The translations under genes and the position numbers were made by a program. Below, one piece after another: positions 45,129 to 55,044 of a stretch of DNA of 64,000 nucleotides. Origin of the DNA: Sciurus carolinensis (Eukaryota > Chordata > Mammalia > Rodentia > Sciuridae); assembly GCF_902686445.1 (NCBI RefSeq), contig NC_062213.1, forward strand, positions 61,508,991 to 61,572,990, read 5' to 3'. The notes under the pieces were generated by a model, which searched no databases, had not been told where the DNA came from, and saw only the letters and a list, made by a program, of their open reading frames with translations. Every line of letters starts with the position of its first letter. The stretch's first letter is position 1.

Positions 45129-45547
45129 TGTTTCAGTCAGCTTTTTCACTGCTGTGACCAAAATACCTGACAAGAACAATTTGAAAAGGAAAAAAGGATT
45201 TGGGGGGCTCACAGTTCAGAGGTCTCAGTTGATAGATAGCTGGCTCCATTGCTCTGGGTTCAAAGTGAGGCAGGACATCATGGCAAAAGGATATGATAGA
45301 GGAGAGCAGCTCAGGACATGGCTGCCAGGAAGCAGAAAGTTCCACTCACCCAGGACAAAATATAAAAATTACAGCTGCAATAACCCACCTCCTCCAGTCA
45401 AGCCCTACCTGCCTGTAGTTATCACCTAGTTGATCCCTATCAGGGGATTAAGTTAAGGCTCTCATAACTCATCATTTCAACTCTAAACTTTCTCACATTG
45501 TCTCACACATGAGCTTTTGGGGGACACCTCATATCTAAACCACAACA
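45129..45547 (+). mobile_element. Rodent-type MaLR LTR, complete, nested
   Basis: It begins TGTTTCAGTCAGC and ends AACCACAACA. The internal order is 'cactgctgtgaccaaaatac', 'gctcacagttcagaggtctc', 'gaggcaggacatcatggcaa', 'gagcagctcaggacatggct', 'acccacctcctccagtcaag', 'cattgtctcacacatgagct'. Related copies lie at 51621-52063 and 56935-57645, so this is a family. Layout is that of ORR1-like MaLR LTRs of rodents. Confidence 0.85.
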
Positions 45548-45598
45548 GGAAAGGATTATGTCTTGAGAGCACCAACTTTGTAAGTAAGACTAGTGTTC

Positions 45599-45631
45599 TT
45601 ATAAAGGGACTTTAAAAAAAAAAAAAAAACT
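45599..45631. repeat. Poly(A) run
   Basis: An A run of about 16 within the older LTR. Confidence 0.8.
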
Positions 45632-45855
45632 GTTGATCCCTTCTGCCTTTCACCCCTCTTTCAACATAAAAGGATGCAGCAGAAGGAATTGTCTGTGGAG
45701 CAGAGAGCAAGTTTCCACCTGACATTAAATCCGTTGGCACCTTAATCCCAGAATTCCCAGGCTCCAGAATTGTGAAAAAATTAATTTCTACTGTTTTTTA
45801 GTTACCCGCTGTCAGATACTTCTTCAGAGCAGTATGAAGCAACTGAGATAGAACC

Positions 45856-46184
45856 TAACCTTCCCTCACAGATAGTGCTGCCAGATTTAGCAAGTAAAAC
45901 CATAGAATGTCCAGATAGGTTTGAATTGCCCTGCATGTCTGAAGTATAACACATATATTAAGTTAACCATACTATTTCTGTACTCACCAATAAAATCCAG
46001 GGACTTGCAATCCACTCCAAGGGCCTTCCTCCCACACCAGAGCATGGCTAAACATTGCCTCTTGCTTCAAAAGTCACAGAAGTGCAGGTTGTTTAGATAT
46101 GGATATTCATAGATAAAACTGGATTTAATATCTAATGCACATTATTCCTTGTTTAGCATAGGACAATTGTCCTATAAAAGAGTC
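45856..46184. other. No recognised feature
   Basis: About 330 unassigned bases. Confidence 0.45.
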
Positions 46185-46305
46185 ATTTATTAATTTTCAT
46201 TTTATAGATGAGGAAACCAAGACATGGAGAAGTTACAGAGGTGGTCAAGGTCATGTAATAAGTGGGGAAGCAACAGAACCGCAGAGCCCATTTAATTAAC
46301 CTTTG
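46185..46305 (-). mobile_element. MIR SINE fragment, antisense
   Basis: 'tttattaattttcattttat', 'agatgaggaaaccaagacat', 'ggagaagttacagaggtggt' and 'caaggtcatgtaataagtgg' form the inverse MIR core. Confidence 0.88.
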
Positions 46306-46689
46306 TACTTTGACAACTACTCGTGTTTGCATAGTTCCTTACAATTTGTAAAACCATTTTTTTTTCTCTTCCTCGTGTGATGTCTATTAAAAAGGTATAA
46401 GAATAGTACACCACAAGCTAATGCCTTGCTACATTAAAGATAATAAAATACAATAGAAGTACACTTGAAGTCCCAATAACATTTCCTTCCCTGGATCTCC
46501 AACACTAGTAGGTTCTTATCATTCACACTCTTGTATAGAAAGCAATATGAAGTATTATTTCACATTTTTAACACATTAGTATTCTACTGTATATATGCCT
46601 CTGCAATTTGCATTTTTCCCTTCCATAATATTAGACATAATTTTTACTGCTGTATAAGTTTCCATTAAATGACTACAAGTTTTTTCTTT
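46306..46689. other. Possible old L1 sequence, otherwise unassigned
   Basis: 'tactgctgtataagtttcca' and 'agtattctactgtatatatg' resemble the inverse 3' part of old L1 elements, but the match is too weak for a firm call. Confidence 0.3.
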
Positions 46690-46699
46690 CACTTTCTTT

Positions 46700-46801
46700 T
46701 TTTTTTTTTTTTTTTTTTTTTGCGGGGGTGCTGGGGATGGAACCCAGGGCCTTGTGCTTACAAGGCAAGCACTCTACCGACTGAGCTATCTCCCCAGCCC
46801 C
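46700..46801 (-). mobile_element. ID SINE, antisense, well preserved, with TSD
   Basis: A poly(T) of about 26, then 'gtgctggggatggaacccag', 'ggccttgtgcttacaaggca' and 'ctgagctatctccccagccc'. The repeat TCACTTTCTT flanks it at 46690-46699 and 46802-46811. Confidence 0.96.
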
Positions 46802-47242
46802 TCACTTTCTTATTGATAAACATTGTCACCATTATTATCTTTTTGCTTCTTGTTTTTGTTTTTGTTTTATTTTTGTTGTTTTTGGCTGTTTATTCTTTCT
46901 TTTCTTGACTATAAACAAAAGAAACTATAAAATTCTTCGAATGGCTCTTCATGCACATGTGCAAGAATTTCTCTTTAGTAAATACTTGAAGCTTCTCCTA
47001 AGATTGAGTATGTTTTAGTATTACTTTATAAAGGTCTCAGATTCTATGTCCCAGTCAAGCTAACACCTTGACTGCAACTTCATGATAGATCTTGACACAG
47101 AATGGCATAGCTAAGACACTCCCTGATTTCTGGCACTGAAAAGTTATGAGATAAGAAAATTTGGCTATATTATGCTGCTAAGTTTAGGTGTATCATGTTA
47201 TGTGTAGTAATAGGTAAATAATACAGGAAGTTATACATTAAT
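46802..47242. other. No recognised feature
   Basis: About 430 bases, T-rich at 46840-46910. Confidence 0.45.
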
Positions 47243-47470
47243 AGCATAGTGATTAAGAGCACAAATTCTGAACCAGACTACCCAGATTCAAATTCTGGTT
47301 TCACCACTGACTGACCATTCACTGTATGGGCAGTGAATATGCATGGGAATGCTTCAGTTTACTCCTCTATAAAGTGGGGATCATAGTGACATAACAAATG
47401 GGACCACTGTGGATTGTGAAAGAGAACCTGGCATACTAGTAGCACCCGAGAAGTGTTAACTGCTGTTATT
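47243..47470 (+). mobile_element. MIR SINE, sense, nearly full length
   Basis: 'agcatagtgattaagagcac', 'aaattctgaaccagactacc', 'cagattcaaattctggtttc', 'accactgactgaccattcac', 'tctataaagtggggatcata' and the 3' 'gagaagtgttaactgctgtt' follow MIR order over its whole length. Confidence 0.92.
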
Positions 47471-47489
47471 AATTCAGGAAAAAGCAACT

Positions 47490-48490
47490 CTGAATGTAAA
47501 ATTGAATGTTCAACCTCACTAGAAATCAGAGAAACAAGCCAAAACCACAGTGAGACCCAATTTGTTCCCCATCAACTTGGTAAAAAGAGTAAATTCTTGG
47601 GCCCGGGACACAAGATGGCGGCAGCGGCGCTGGGGAGGGCGAGCAGAACGTGTAGCCGCATCTCCTTCAGTCCGCTCCGGGCAGTTGCTGATACAAGGAG
47701 TTCCTTGAGCTCCTGTCCACTCCACTGCTGACCAGTCTACCCACCTGTGCTGAGCCTTCCTGTGCTGCAGGCCTCCCCCAACCTCTGTGGGACCCTGTGA
47801 CGTGGGGTTCAGTCCAGCTGCAGAAGAAAACCCTCTCATGCTAGCGTTGCAGACCCCAGAGGGTGAGAGAAAGGGGGACCTCATTCAGCCTTGAAACCTG
47901 TGGGCTTGGCCCCCAAGGAACAGTCCCACACCTTTGTGTTATCAAGGCACTCTCTCGTTGTATATATGTCCTGTTGCCCCTGCATTTTATCTGCCAAACT
48001 GTACTGATGAAGTAATTATTCACTTTTCCCTTTCCAAATTAACAAAGATGTCTATGACTAAGTACAATAAAATCAGTGTCCCAGTGATTCCTATGATGTT
48101 GTCCACAGCCAACCAGAGCTCCTGATCGGCATGAGCTAATCAGTGTGGCCACAATGATTTGGTAAAATTTCAGTATGCAAAGATAATTAATGTTTAAAAA
48201 AAAAAAAAAAGAGTAAATTCTTTGGTGGTGGAGGTTATTTGCTCATTGTGTGATAATTTACCAAGATGTACAGGTCTGATTGAAGCATTTGATATGTTAT
48301 ATGTCGATTCAAAATTTAAAAATAATAATACAAGACACACAAAGAGTCAATCCTTTCCCTCCCTCTGCCTTACTCCAGAAAACGCTCCATCCATGTCAAA
48401 TGTTAGCAAAGGCATGGAGAGTCGGATCTCACATCTTGATGGTGCACATAACAGGACAACCATTTGGGGGAATAATCTGATGGTATTAAC
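47490..48490 (+). mobile_element. Old L1 ORF2 3' fragment, split by a retrocopy
   Basis: The left part (47490-47598) reads 'gaatgttcaacctcactaga', 'aatcagagaaacaagccaaa', 'accacagtgagacccaattt', the usual late ORF2 region of L1M elements. It continues after the insertion at 48211 ('gagtaaattctttggtggtg') to about 48490 with a weaker match. Confidence 0.6.
47599..48210 (+). pseudogene. Processed retrocopy of an unidentified transcript, perfect TSD
   Basis: A 612-base insert is flanked by the direct repeat AAAAGAGTAAATTCTT at 47583-47598 and 48207-48222, and ends in an A tail (48196-48210). The 5' end is CpG-rich (47599-47690), like a housekeeping promoter or 5' UTR. An ATG at 47615-47617 in a good context opens a 38-codon frame, MAAAALGRASRTCSRISFSP then LRAVADTRSSLSSCPLHC, ending in TGA. 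The Ala/Arg/Ser-rich, acid-poor start resembles a mitochondrial targeting peptide, but that is inference. The rest is noncoding. An AATAAA at about 48066 is too far upstream to explain the tail. The parent gene was not recognised. Confidence 0.85.
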
Positions 48491-49094
48491 AAAGCTGAAA
48501 CGTAACTAAGGTTCTACCTGAATAATTAAATAATAGATGTGTGTGCGTTCTTTAAATATCCTTTGTGTCACTGGTCATTTTCTTGTGGTGAGGCATTAGA
48601 AATTAACTCTCGCGATTTTGAAATATACAAAAGGTTATTGTTACATACAGTCACCCTGCTATGCAATAGATCTCACAGACTATTCCTCCTGTCTGAGACG
48701 TTATGCCCTTTGACCAACATCTCCCTGTCCCCTGCTTCCCCAGTTCTAACAACTATCCAGCGCTATTAAGGTGTGGGGAGGAGGGTGCATTCAGCAACAG
48801 CACTAAAACCCTGTGATCTGGACATTCATATTCTTAAAAAGCCTAACACAACAAAGAGAAGTGATCATCCTGCTTACAGTCTCAGGGACAGCATGTAAAT
48901 CATGCCTGGCAGGCTGAGACCTCTGCTATGTGCCTGAGAAGGTAAATTCCTAGACAAAACGGTAATCAGGGCTTTAATTTTAAAAGGACTCAAAAACTGA
49001 AAAGGAATGGAGAATGAGTTATATTTGGGCCAGCAAAGACAGAAGAGGGGATCATCTTACAGTTAATTCAGTACTTTTTTAAAAGAATTTTTTT
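48491..49094. other. L1 3' UTR fragment (antisense) and unassigned sequence
   Basis: 48575-48775 reads as the inverse of an old L1 3' UTR: 'gttacatacagtcaccctgc', 'tatgcaatagatctcacaga', 'ctattcctcctgtctgagac' and 'ctttgaccaacatctccctg'. The rest (48491-48574 and 48776-49094) was not recognised. Confidence 0.6.
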
Positions 49095-49274
49095 TTTTTT
49101 ACTGTGGTGTATGTGACATACCATTTTGGTCAATTTTAAGTCCACAGTCTGTGGCATTTATTACATTTACAGTGGTGTGCATCCATCACCACTACCTCCA
49201 AAATGTTTTCATTGCCTCAGTCAGAAACACTGTAACCATCAAACAATAACTTCCCATTCTCCACCCCCCCCACC

Positions 49275-49497
49275 CTGGTCATTTGTTTGTGTGTGTGTGT
49301 ACAGGGAATTGAACCCAGGGATGCTTAACCACTGAACCATATCTCCAACCTTTTTAAATATTTTCTTTTAAGACAGGATCTCACTAAGTTGCTTACAGCC
49401 TCACTAAGTTGTTGAGGCTGGCTTTGAACCCTCAAGCCTCCTGCCTCAGCCTCCCAAGCCTCTGGGATTACAGGCATGCACCACTTGCCCCTGGTAA
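49275..49497 (-). mobile_element. B1-ID composite SINE, antisense
   Basis: A GT-rich tail, 'acagggaattgaacccaggg', 'aaccactgaaccatatctcc' (ID) and 'ctcctgcctcagcctcccaa' (B1-like). Confidence 0.93.
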
Positions 49498-49814
49498 CCT
49501 TTAATCTACTTTACGTCTCTATGAATTTGCCTATTCTAGATACTTCACATAAATAGAATATAAATATTTGTCTTTTCGCATCTGGCCTATTTCACTTAGG
49601 ATAACATTTTCAAGACGCATCCATAGCATGTACCAGAACTTCATTCCTTTTTTATGATTGAGTATTTTGTTACATGTATATTCCAGATTTTGTTTATATA
49701 CTCATCTGTAGAGTATATCTGGGTTGTTTCTTCTTTCTGACTATTACTAATAATGCTTCAGTGAACACTGAAGTGTTCTGCTTCAGTTCCTGTTTTCTTT
49801 CTTCCTATTTTTTT

Positions 49815-49945
49815 TAGTTTTTGTTTGTTGTTTTGTTCTGTTTTTTGAAATGGGGTCTTGCTATGTTGCCCAGGCTGGTATTAAACTTGTGGGCTCAAGT
49901 GGTACTCCCACCTCACCCTCCCAAGTGGCCACCTCACCCAGCTTC
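49815..49945 (-). mobile_element. 7SL-derived B1-like monomer, antisense, diverged
   Basis: 'gaaatggggtcttgctatgt', 'tgcccaggctggtattaaac' and 'ctcaccctcccaagtggcca' form an inverted B1/Alu-like monomer without an ID part. Confidence 0.75.
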
Positions 49946-50212
49946 TGTTTTCAATTTTTTAGGTTACGTACCCAAGAACGAAATCACTGAGTAATGTGGT
50001 AATTCCATGTTTGGCTCTGTTACGAAGATATACTATGTTTAATACACCTTCTGCATCTTCATATATTCCTGCCAACAATGTACAAGGGTTCTAATTCTCC
50101 CACATCCTCACCAACATTTGTTATTTTCTCTTTTTTAAAAAATTATAGCCATTCTAACAGGTATTAGTGGTATCTTGTTGTGGATTTTTTCATCCTTTTG
50201 TTTCATTTTGTT

Positions 50213-50295
50213 CTGTTTTGTTCTGAGGATTGTACTCAGGACCTCACACATGCTAAGCAAGAGCTATACCACTGGGCTACACTCCCAGCCCCATT
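50213..50295 (-). mobile_element. ID SINE, antisense, inside L1
   Basis: 'ctgaggattgtactcaggac', 'catgctaagcaagagctata' and 'ctgggctacactcccagccc'. Confidence 0.9.
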
Positions 50296-50918
50296 TATTG
50301 CAATTTTGATTTGCATTTCCATAATAATTAGTAATGTTGAGCATATTTTCGTGTGTTTATTGGTCATTCTAATGTCTTCTTTGAAGAAATAGATATGCAA
50401 GTTCTTTGCCTATTTTTAACTGGGTTATTTCTGGGTTTTAAAATATACTATAACAGTTTTTTTAAGGTATTCTGGATACTATATATCCTGATCACATATA
50501 TGATTTGCAAATAGTGTCTAGCAAACTATAGGATCTCTTTTACTTTCCTGATAACGTCTTTTGAAGCATAAAACTTTTTATTTTGATGAAATCCAATTTA
50601 TCTATTTCTTCCATTCATGCTTGTGCTTTTGTTCTCAGATCGAAGAGATGTCCAAGAAATCCAAGAAATCTTGGTAAATCCAAGGTCATGAAGATTTATC
50701 TCTGTATATTCTACACATTCTATTCTTTTAGCTGTTCTATCTAGTTCATTGTTCACCTGGTACTTTTTTTAATAGAAAAAAAATATCTATATTTATGGGA
50801 TACAAACTAATATCATGATGTAAGTATATACTGTGAAATTATTAAATCAGGCTGATTAACACATTCATCACCTCACATGATTATTTTTTGTGATGAGAAT
50901 ATTTAAAATCTACTCTTT

Positions 50919-51266
50919 ACAATTAATCGGATATTTTAAACTAGCTAGTAGAGAAGATTTCAAATATTCCCAATGCAGATAAACAATAAATATTTAAGGT
51001 GGTGGATATTACCCTGATCTGATCAGTTCACATTGTACACATATACTGAAATGTCACACTGTACCCCATAAATTGGCATAATTATTGCATGTCAATTAAA
51101 AGTAAAATATAGGGGCTGAGGATGGAGCTCAGTGGTAGAACAGAAGCCTAGGATATACAATGCCCAAGGTTTAATCCCTAGCACCACAAAAAAAAAAAAA
51201 AAGAAAGAAAGAAAAAAGAAAACTAGAAAGAAAGAAAGGATCAGAAAAGAAAGAAAATTTTAAAAG
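50919..51266 (+). mobile_element. 5'-truncated old L1 3' end inserted into antisense L1, with TSD
   Basis: The insert carries a plus-strand L1 3' UTR end ('aaggtggtggatattaccct', 'cacactgtaccccataaatt', 'gcatgtcaattaaaagtaaa'), then an ID in its tail (51115-51195) and a GAAA-rich tail. The flanks share AAATCTACTCTTT at 50906-50918 and 51267-51279, and the host L1 reads on across the insertion. Confidence 0.8.
51115..51195 (+). mobile_element. ID SINE
   Basis: 'ggggctgaggatggagctca', 'gtggtagaacagaagcctag' and 'ttaatccctagcaccacaaa', with A and GAAA tail. Confidence 0.92.
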
Positions 51267-51620
51267 AAATCTACTCTTTGAGCAATTTTGAAATGCAGTA
51301 TTGTTAACTATAGTCATCACACTATGTAATAAATCATTAGAACTTATTCCTCCTGTTTCCTGAAGCTTTGTACCCTTTGATGACATTGCCTCTTTCTCCA
51401 ACCACTCCTCACACACAGTTCTTTTGATGGATAAAAGTAAAATCTTCCTCACAAAGTTATCATATAAACTATTCAAAATCATTTAAAGAAAACTTAAAAG
51501 AGAGTGAAATAATTTGGAATCTTCTAGTTTTCTCCTAACTGAATATTTGCCATGTCAGCACCAGGTGATCTAGTAACAGCTACTTTGAATAGAGGATTCA
51601 ATGGGAACAGCCACCCATAA

Positions 51621-52063
51621 GGTTTTAGTCAGCTTTTTAACTGTTGTGACTAAAAGACCTGAAAAGAACAATTTTAGAGAAGGAAAAATTTATTTTGGGG
51701 TTTACAATTTCAGAGGTCTTAGACCATAGGTAACTGGCTCCATTCCTCAGGCCTGGAGGTGAGGCAGAACATCATGGCGGAAGAGTGTGGCAGAGAGAAA
51801 CTGTTCACATGATGCTCAGAAAGCAGACAGAGAGATCTCCACTTGCCAAATACAAATATATACCTAAAGGCAAGCCTCCAAATCCCCACCTCCTCCAGCC
51901 ACACCCCACCTGCCTTCAGTTACCATTCAGTCAATCCCAAGAGGGATTGAATGAATTCACTAATTAGGTTAAGGCTCTTGTAACCCAATCATTTCTCCTC
52001 TAAACTTCCCTGCATTGTCTCACACATGAGCTTTTGGGGGTAGCTCACATATAAACCACAACA
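51621..52063 (+). mobile_element. Rodent-type MaLR LTR
   Basis: Same family as 45129-45547: 'ttttagtcagctttttaact', 'aattttagagaaggaaaaat', 'gaggcagaacatcatggcgg', 'cattcagtcaatcccaagag', 'gtctcacacatgagcttttg' and the end 'ataaaccacaaca'. The first base or two of the 5' end are mutated. Confidence 0.9.
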
Positions 52064-52091
52064 TATAAAAACCTATTTAAAAAAAAAAAGA

Positions 52092-52185
52092 GAGCCGAGG
52101 GTGTAGCTTAGTAGTAGGTGCTTGCCTAGCAGGTGGGAGGCCCTGAGTTCAATTCCCAGCACCAAAAAGAAAAAAAAAAAAAAAG
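52092..52185 (+). mobile_element. ID SINE
   Basis: 'gagccgagggtgtagcttag', 'gtgcttgcctagcaggtggg' and 'gagttcaattcccagcacca', A-rich tail. Confidence 0.93.
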
Positions 52186-52196
52186 TTGTATTGCAT

Positions 52197-52347
52197 CTTT
52201 TTTTTAATTTGTTTTATTTATTTAGCTTTTAATTTTCCACAGACTGCATTTTGATTCATTGTACACAAATGGGGTACATCATTTTGTTTCTATGGTTGTA
52301 CACAATGTAGTTTCATACCATTCATGTAATCATACGTGTACATCTTG
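52197..52347 (-). mobile_element. Sciurid L1 3' end, antisense, severely 5'-truncated
   Basis: A T run, then the inverse of the 3' end seen at 2400-2490: 'ttgtacacaaatggggtaca', 'catttgt..' and 'ttcataccattcatgtaatc'. About 150 bases long. Confidence 0.8.
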
Positions 52348-52570
52348 ATCTAAACTATACACATCCTCCTGTATACTTTAAATCATCTCTGGATTACTTC
52401 TAATACCTAATAAAACATAAATCCCATGTAAATAGTTGTTATGCTGTCATTTAGGGAATAATAATAAAAAGATTATATGGGTTCCGTACAACTTTTTTTA
52501 AATATTTCTGATCTGCAGTTGGTTGAATCTGTGCATACAGAACTTGTAGATACAGAAGTTGACTGTATAC
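52348..52570 (+). mobile_element. MER2-like (Tigger-group) DNA transposon fragment
   Basis: 'cctcctgtatactttaaatc', 'atctctggattacttctaat', 'catgtaaatagttgttatgc', 'tttagggaataataataaaa' and the terminal 'cagttggttgaatctgtgca' ... 'agttgactgtata' follow the MER2 element to its end. The other end is missing. Confidence 0.85.
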
Positions 52571-53163
52571 TGTCCAGGTGATAAACTAACACTGAAGCAA
52601 AGGATACGCTCCAAAGGTAGACACTATGATAACTTCTGTTATAGTAATCAATTACAGAGGTTTGACTTACTAGCAAAATTAGGTTATTCAGTTTTTTTCA
52701 TGGTTAAACAAATGATTCAGGAATGGAGTATAAAGGCTTTTCCATCTATGCATGAACAGGTCATGAAAATCCAGCAAAGCCCAGGACCTTAGGAATGATT
52801 TATGAATGATTTCAAGTTTATCTACCCTGAATTCAGATTTGTGGACATCTGACTCCAACTAGCTAATGAGTTAGATCCTCCCGCTGCACCATTGTTCCAT
52901 TTTAAAGCTGCTGTTGAAACATCTGAATGAATAAAGATCACAGAGCACATACCCAATGGGATGACTCCTTTGTGTCCACTTATTAGTAAACCTCTGTATG
53001 TGATTGAACTTGCTATCATTATAAACTGATCAAAGAGTTGACAGGAGGAGATGCAGTCATCACTAACACTAATTTTTGAAGGTTCAGCTATTCATCAAAA
53101 AGAACCCAATTTGTAACAGTGGCTGCTACCTTGGAAATTGTGCCTGGCATCCTAAATTCTAAA
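52571..53163. other. No recognised feature
   Basis: About 590 unassigned bases. Confidence 0.45.
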
Positions 53164-53179
53164 GAAAAGTCACACCTAA

Positions 53180-53391
53180 GACAAGTGTGGTGATGCAATC
53201 CTATAATCCTAGCAACTTGGAAGTCTAAGGAAAGAGGATAGCAAGCTAGAGGTCAGTCTTAGCAATAGGCAAGACCCTGCCTGGCTCAAAATTTTTTTCT
53301 AAAAGAGCTGCAGATGTAGCTCAGAGGTAGAACACCCCTGGTTCAATCCCTAGTAACACACACACACACACATACACACACACAAAAGAGA
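53180..53391 (+). mobile_element. B1-ID composite SINE with CA-rich tail and 16-bp TSD
   Basis: 'gtgtggtgatgcaatcctat', 'aatcctagcaacttggaagt', 'aagagctgcagatgtagctc' and 'acccctggttcaatccctag', then a CA-rich tail. GAAAAGTCACACCTAA flanks it at 53164-53179 and 53392-53407, a perfect TSD. Confidence 0.95.
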
Positions 53392-53552
53392 GAAAAGTCA
53401 CACCTAAATGATTGAGATGCTAACTGCTAAATAATCTTTCTTTAGGTTTACAGAACCCAGAACATCTGGTGACTTTCACATGACATCAGAAATGTAACAC
53501 ACCTCCTTGTTATTTAGTCCTGTGCATCAACTAACACAGAAAAGTAATGTTT

Positions 53553-53760
53553 GGCTGGGCACAATGACACACAACTGCATTCTCAGCGGCTCAGGAGGCT
53601 GAAGCAGGAGGATGGCAAGCTCAAAGCCAGTCTCAGCAACTTGGTGAGGCCCTAAGCAACTTAACAAAACCCTGTCTCAAAATAAAATAAAAAGGGCTGA
53701 GGATGTGGCACAGTGGTTAAGCACTCCTGGGTTTGATCCCCAGTATCTAAAAAAAAAAAA
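53553..53760 (+). mobile_element. B1-ID composite SINE with TSD
   Basis: 'ggctgggcacaatgacacac', 'ctcaggaggctgaagcagga', 'aaagggctgaggatgtggca' and 'ctgggtttgatccccagtat', A tail. AAAAGTAATGTT and AAAAGCAATGTT flank it (one mismatch). Confidence 0.95.
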
Positions 53761-53784
53761 AAAAGCAATGTTCGTTTAAAGAGA

Positions 53785-54055
53785 CACATGCCCCAGGTGA
53801 CGAAGGCCCCACACAGAACAGCCCCTTCTGCCCATTGTCACACTGCACCTCCTCCTCTCCCTCCCTATTAAAACCTTTTTGTGTGCCTGAGTTCCCTAAG
53901 GTGGTCTTGGGGAGAGGGGAATGATGACCCCTATCTTTTCAGGGTGCTGGCCTTTGACTAAACCTAATTTTCTTTCCATCAACTCTCATCTTCTGAGTAT
54001 TGACTTTCAAGCAGTGAGCAGAAGGATATTGGTCCTGTAGCAATTTGACAGGTAA
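53785..54055 (+). mobile_element. ERV LTR fragment, R/U5 side
   Basis: 'ctccctccctattaaaacct', 'gtgcctgagttccctaaggt', 'ggtcttggggagaggggaat', 'ctggcctttgactaaaccta', 'ctttccatcaactctcatct' and 'caagcagtgagcagaaggat' show the order of a class I-like LTR from promoter to U5. The 5' part is missing. Confidence 0.55.
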
Positions 54056-54162
54056 GTTCACTTCTAGTAAATGGCAAAAACAAGTCAAAATCATGTCCAT
54101 TTGACATCAAAATCTATACTTATTCCTCTGATTTACACTGTCTCTCAGAATTATTATTATTA

Positions 54163-54240
54163 ATGTAGTGCTGGGGATTGAACTCAGGGCCTTACACATT
54201 CTAAACACATGCTTTACCACTGAGTTACATCCCTCCCCAG
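54163..54240 (-). mobile_element. ID SINE, antisense
   Basis: 'gtgctggggattgaactcag', 'acatgctttaccactgagtt' and 'acatccctccccag'. Confidence 0.92.
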
Positions 54241-54922
54241 TGCCCTCTCAAATTTTTGTGCTTATTTGTTTTTATTATTGCTATTAACCATGATTAGCTA
54301 TTATTAGTGAATATTTCTAGATCACCTGATTTTCATTTTGTGCAAGTTCAATATAAAAAAATCTAGGTTTTTCCAAAAGATAAAGGGTATAATGAGATTT
54401 TGAGATTCTTCATTTTTCAAAAGGTCTAAGAAGGTTTCTTCCTTGCAAAAGAAAACTCCCTTGGTCCTTTTAACCATGTGGTTTGATTTGTAAAAAATTA
54501 ATATACAAAGAACATGAGCAAAGACAAAGAAGTGAGGAAGGATAAGGTGTTGAAGGAAACATAAGTAATCTGATTTGATTGAAATCTAAGATATATGTAG
54601 GGAAGTAGTGGAGATAATGTGGAAAGAATATACACACACACTGTGGAAAGGTAATTTTGCCATATATATGTAGATTTTATATATATATATGTAGATTATG
54701 TATATATGCAGATTATATTTTTTATATATAGATTGGTTGGAATATATTCCTTCCACATTATCTCCAATACTTCCCTACATATATCATATATATATATATG
54801 GCTGTTACCTTTCCACAATGTGTGTGTATGTGTGAGTGTATGTGTGTGTGTGTGTAGCTGCGACTTCTTCGAGCACATCTTCTTAGTCTCATAATTACCT
54901 AATGTAAAGCCCAGACACTCAG
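54241..54922. other. Unassigned, with TA- and GT-rich low-complexity sequence
   Basis: 54595-54850 is rich in TATA and GT runs. 54595-54665 and 54733-54825 share inverted words ('gtagggaagta' with 'tacttccctac', 'gataatgtgga' with 'tccacattatc'), so the region could fold into a long imperfect hairpin. No element was recognised. Confidence 0.5.
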
Positions 54923-54998
54923 TCCTGGGGGTATAGCTCAATAGTAGAACTCCTACCTGACATGCCTGAGACTCTAGGTTCCATACCCAAAACCTCAA
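54923..54998 (+). mobile_element. ID SINE, diverged
   Basis: 'cctgggggtatagctcaata', 'gtagaactcctacctgacat' and 'gactctaggttccataccca'. Confidence 0.87.
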
Positions 54999-55044
54999 AA
55001 AAAATAGGAATGAATAATATAGATTTTTTTTAAAAAAATTATTG

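Larger units (their letters stand above)
45033..45855 (+). mobile_element. Old MaLR-type LTR split by a younger LTR
   Basis: The left part (45033-45127) reads 'tttctccaaagttcacgtta', 'aaactgaatccctgatacaa', 'tagtattgagaggtgggtcc'. The right part (45548-45855) resumes with 'ggattatgtcttgagagcac', 'cttataaagggactttaaaa', then 'gcaccttaatcccagaattc', 'ccaggctccagaattgtgaa' and 'ttcagagcagtatgaagcaa'. Together they give the order of an MST/MLT1-like LTR. Confidence 0.72.
49095..51480 (-). mobile_element. Old L1 sequence, antisense, several nested insertions
   Basis: 49095-50760 is the inverse of an old L1 from its 3' part into ORF2: 'tttggtcaattttaagtcca', 'gtgcatccatcaccactacc', 'tctctatgaatttgcctatt', 'caaggtcatgaagatttatc'. 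50830-50918 and 51267-51480 are inverse L1 3' UTR pieces ('gattaacacattcatcacct', 'gttaactatagtcatcacac', 'cttattcctcctgtttcctg'). Insertions are a B1-ID SINE (49275-49497), a B1-like monomer (49815-49945), an ID (50213-50295), and a plus-strand L1 end with an ID (50919-51266). The pieces may come from more than one L1 copy. Confidence 0.8.

Noticed and set aside
47519..47884. 121-codon minus-strand ORF over the CpG-rich block
   Set aside because: It is antisense to the retrocopy and spans its boundary with the older L1, so it is incidental.
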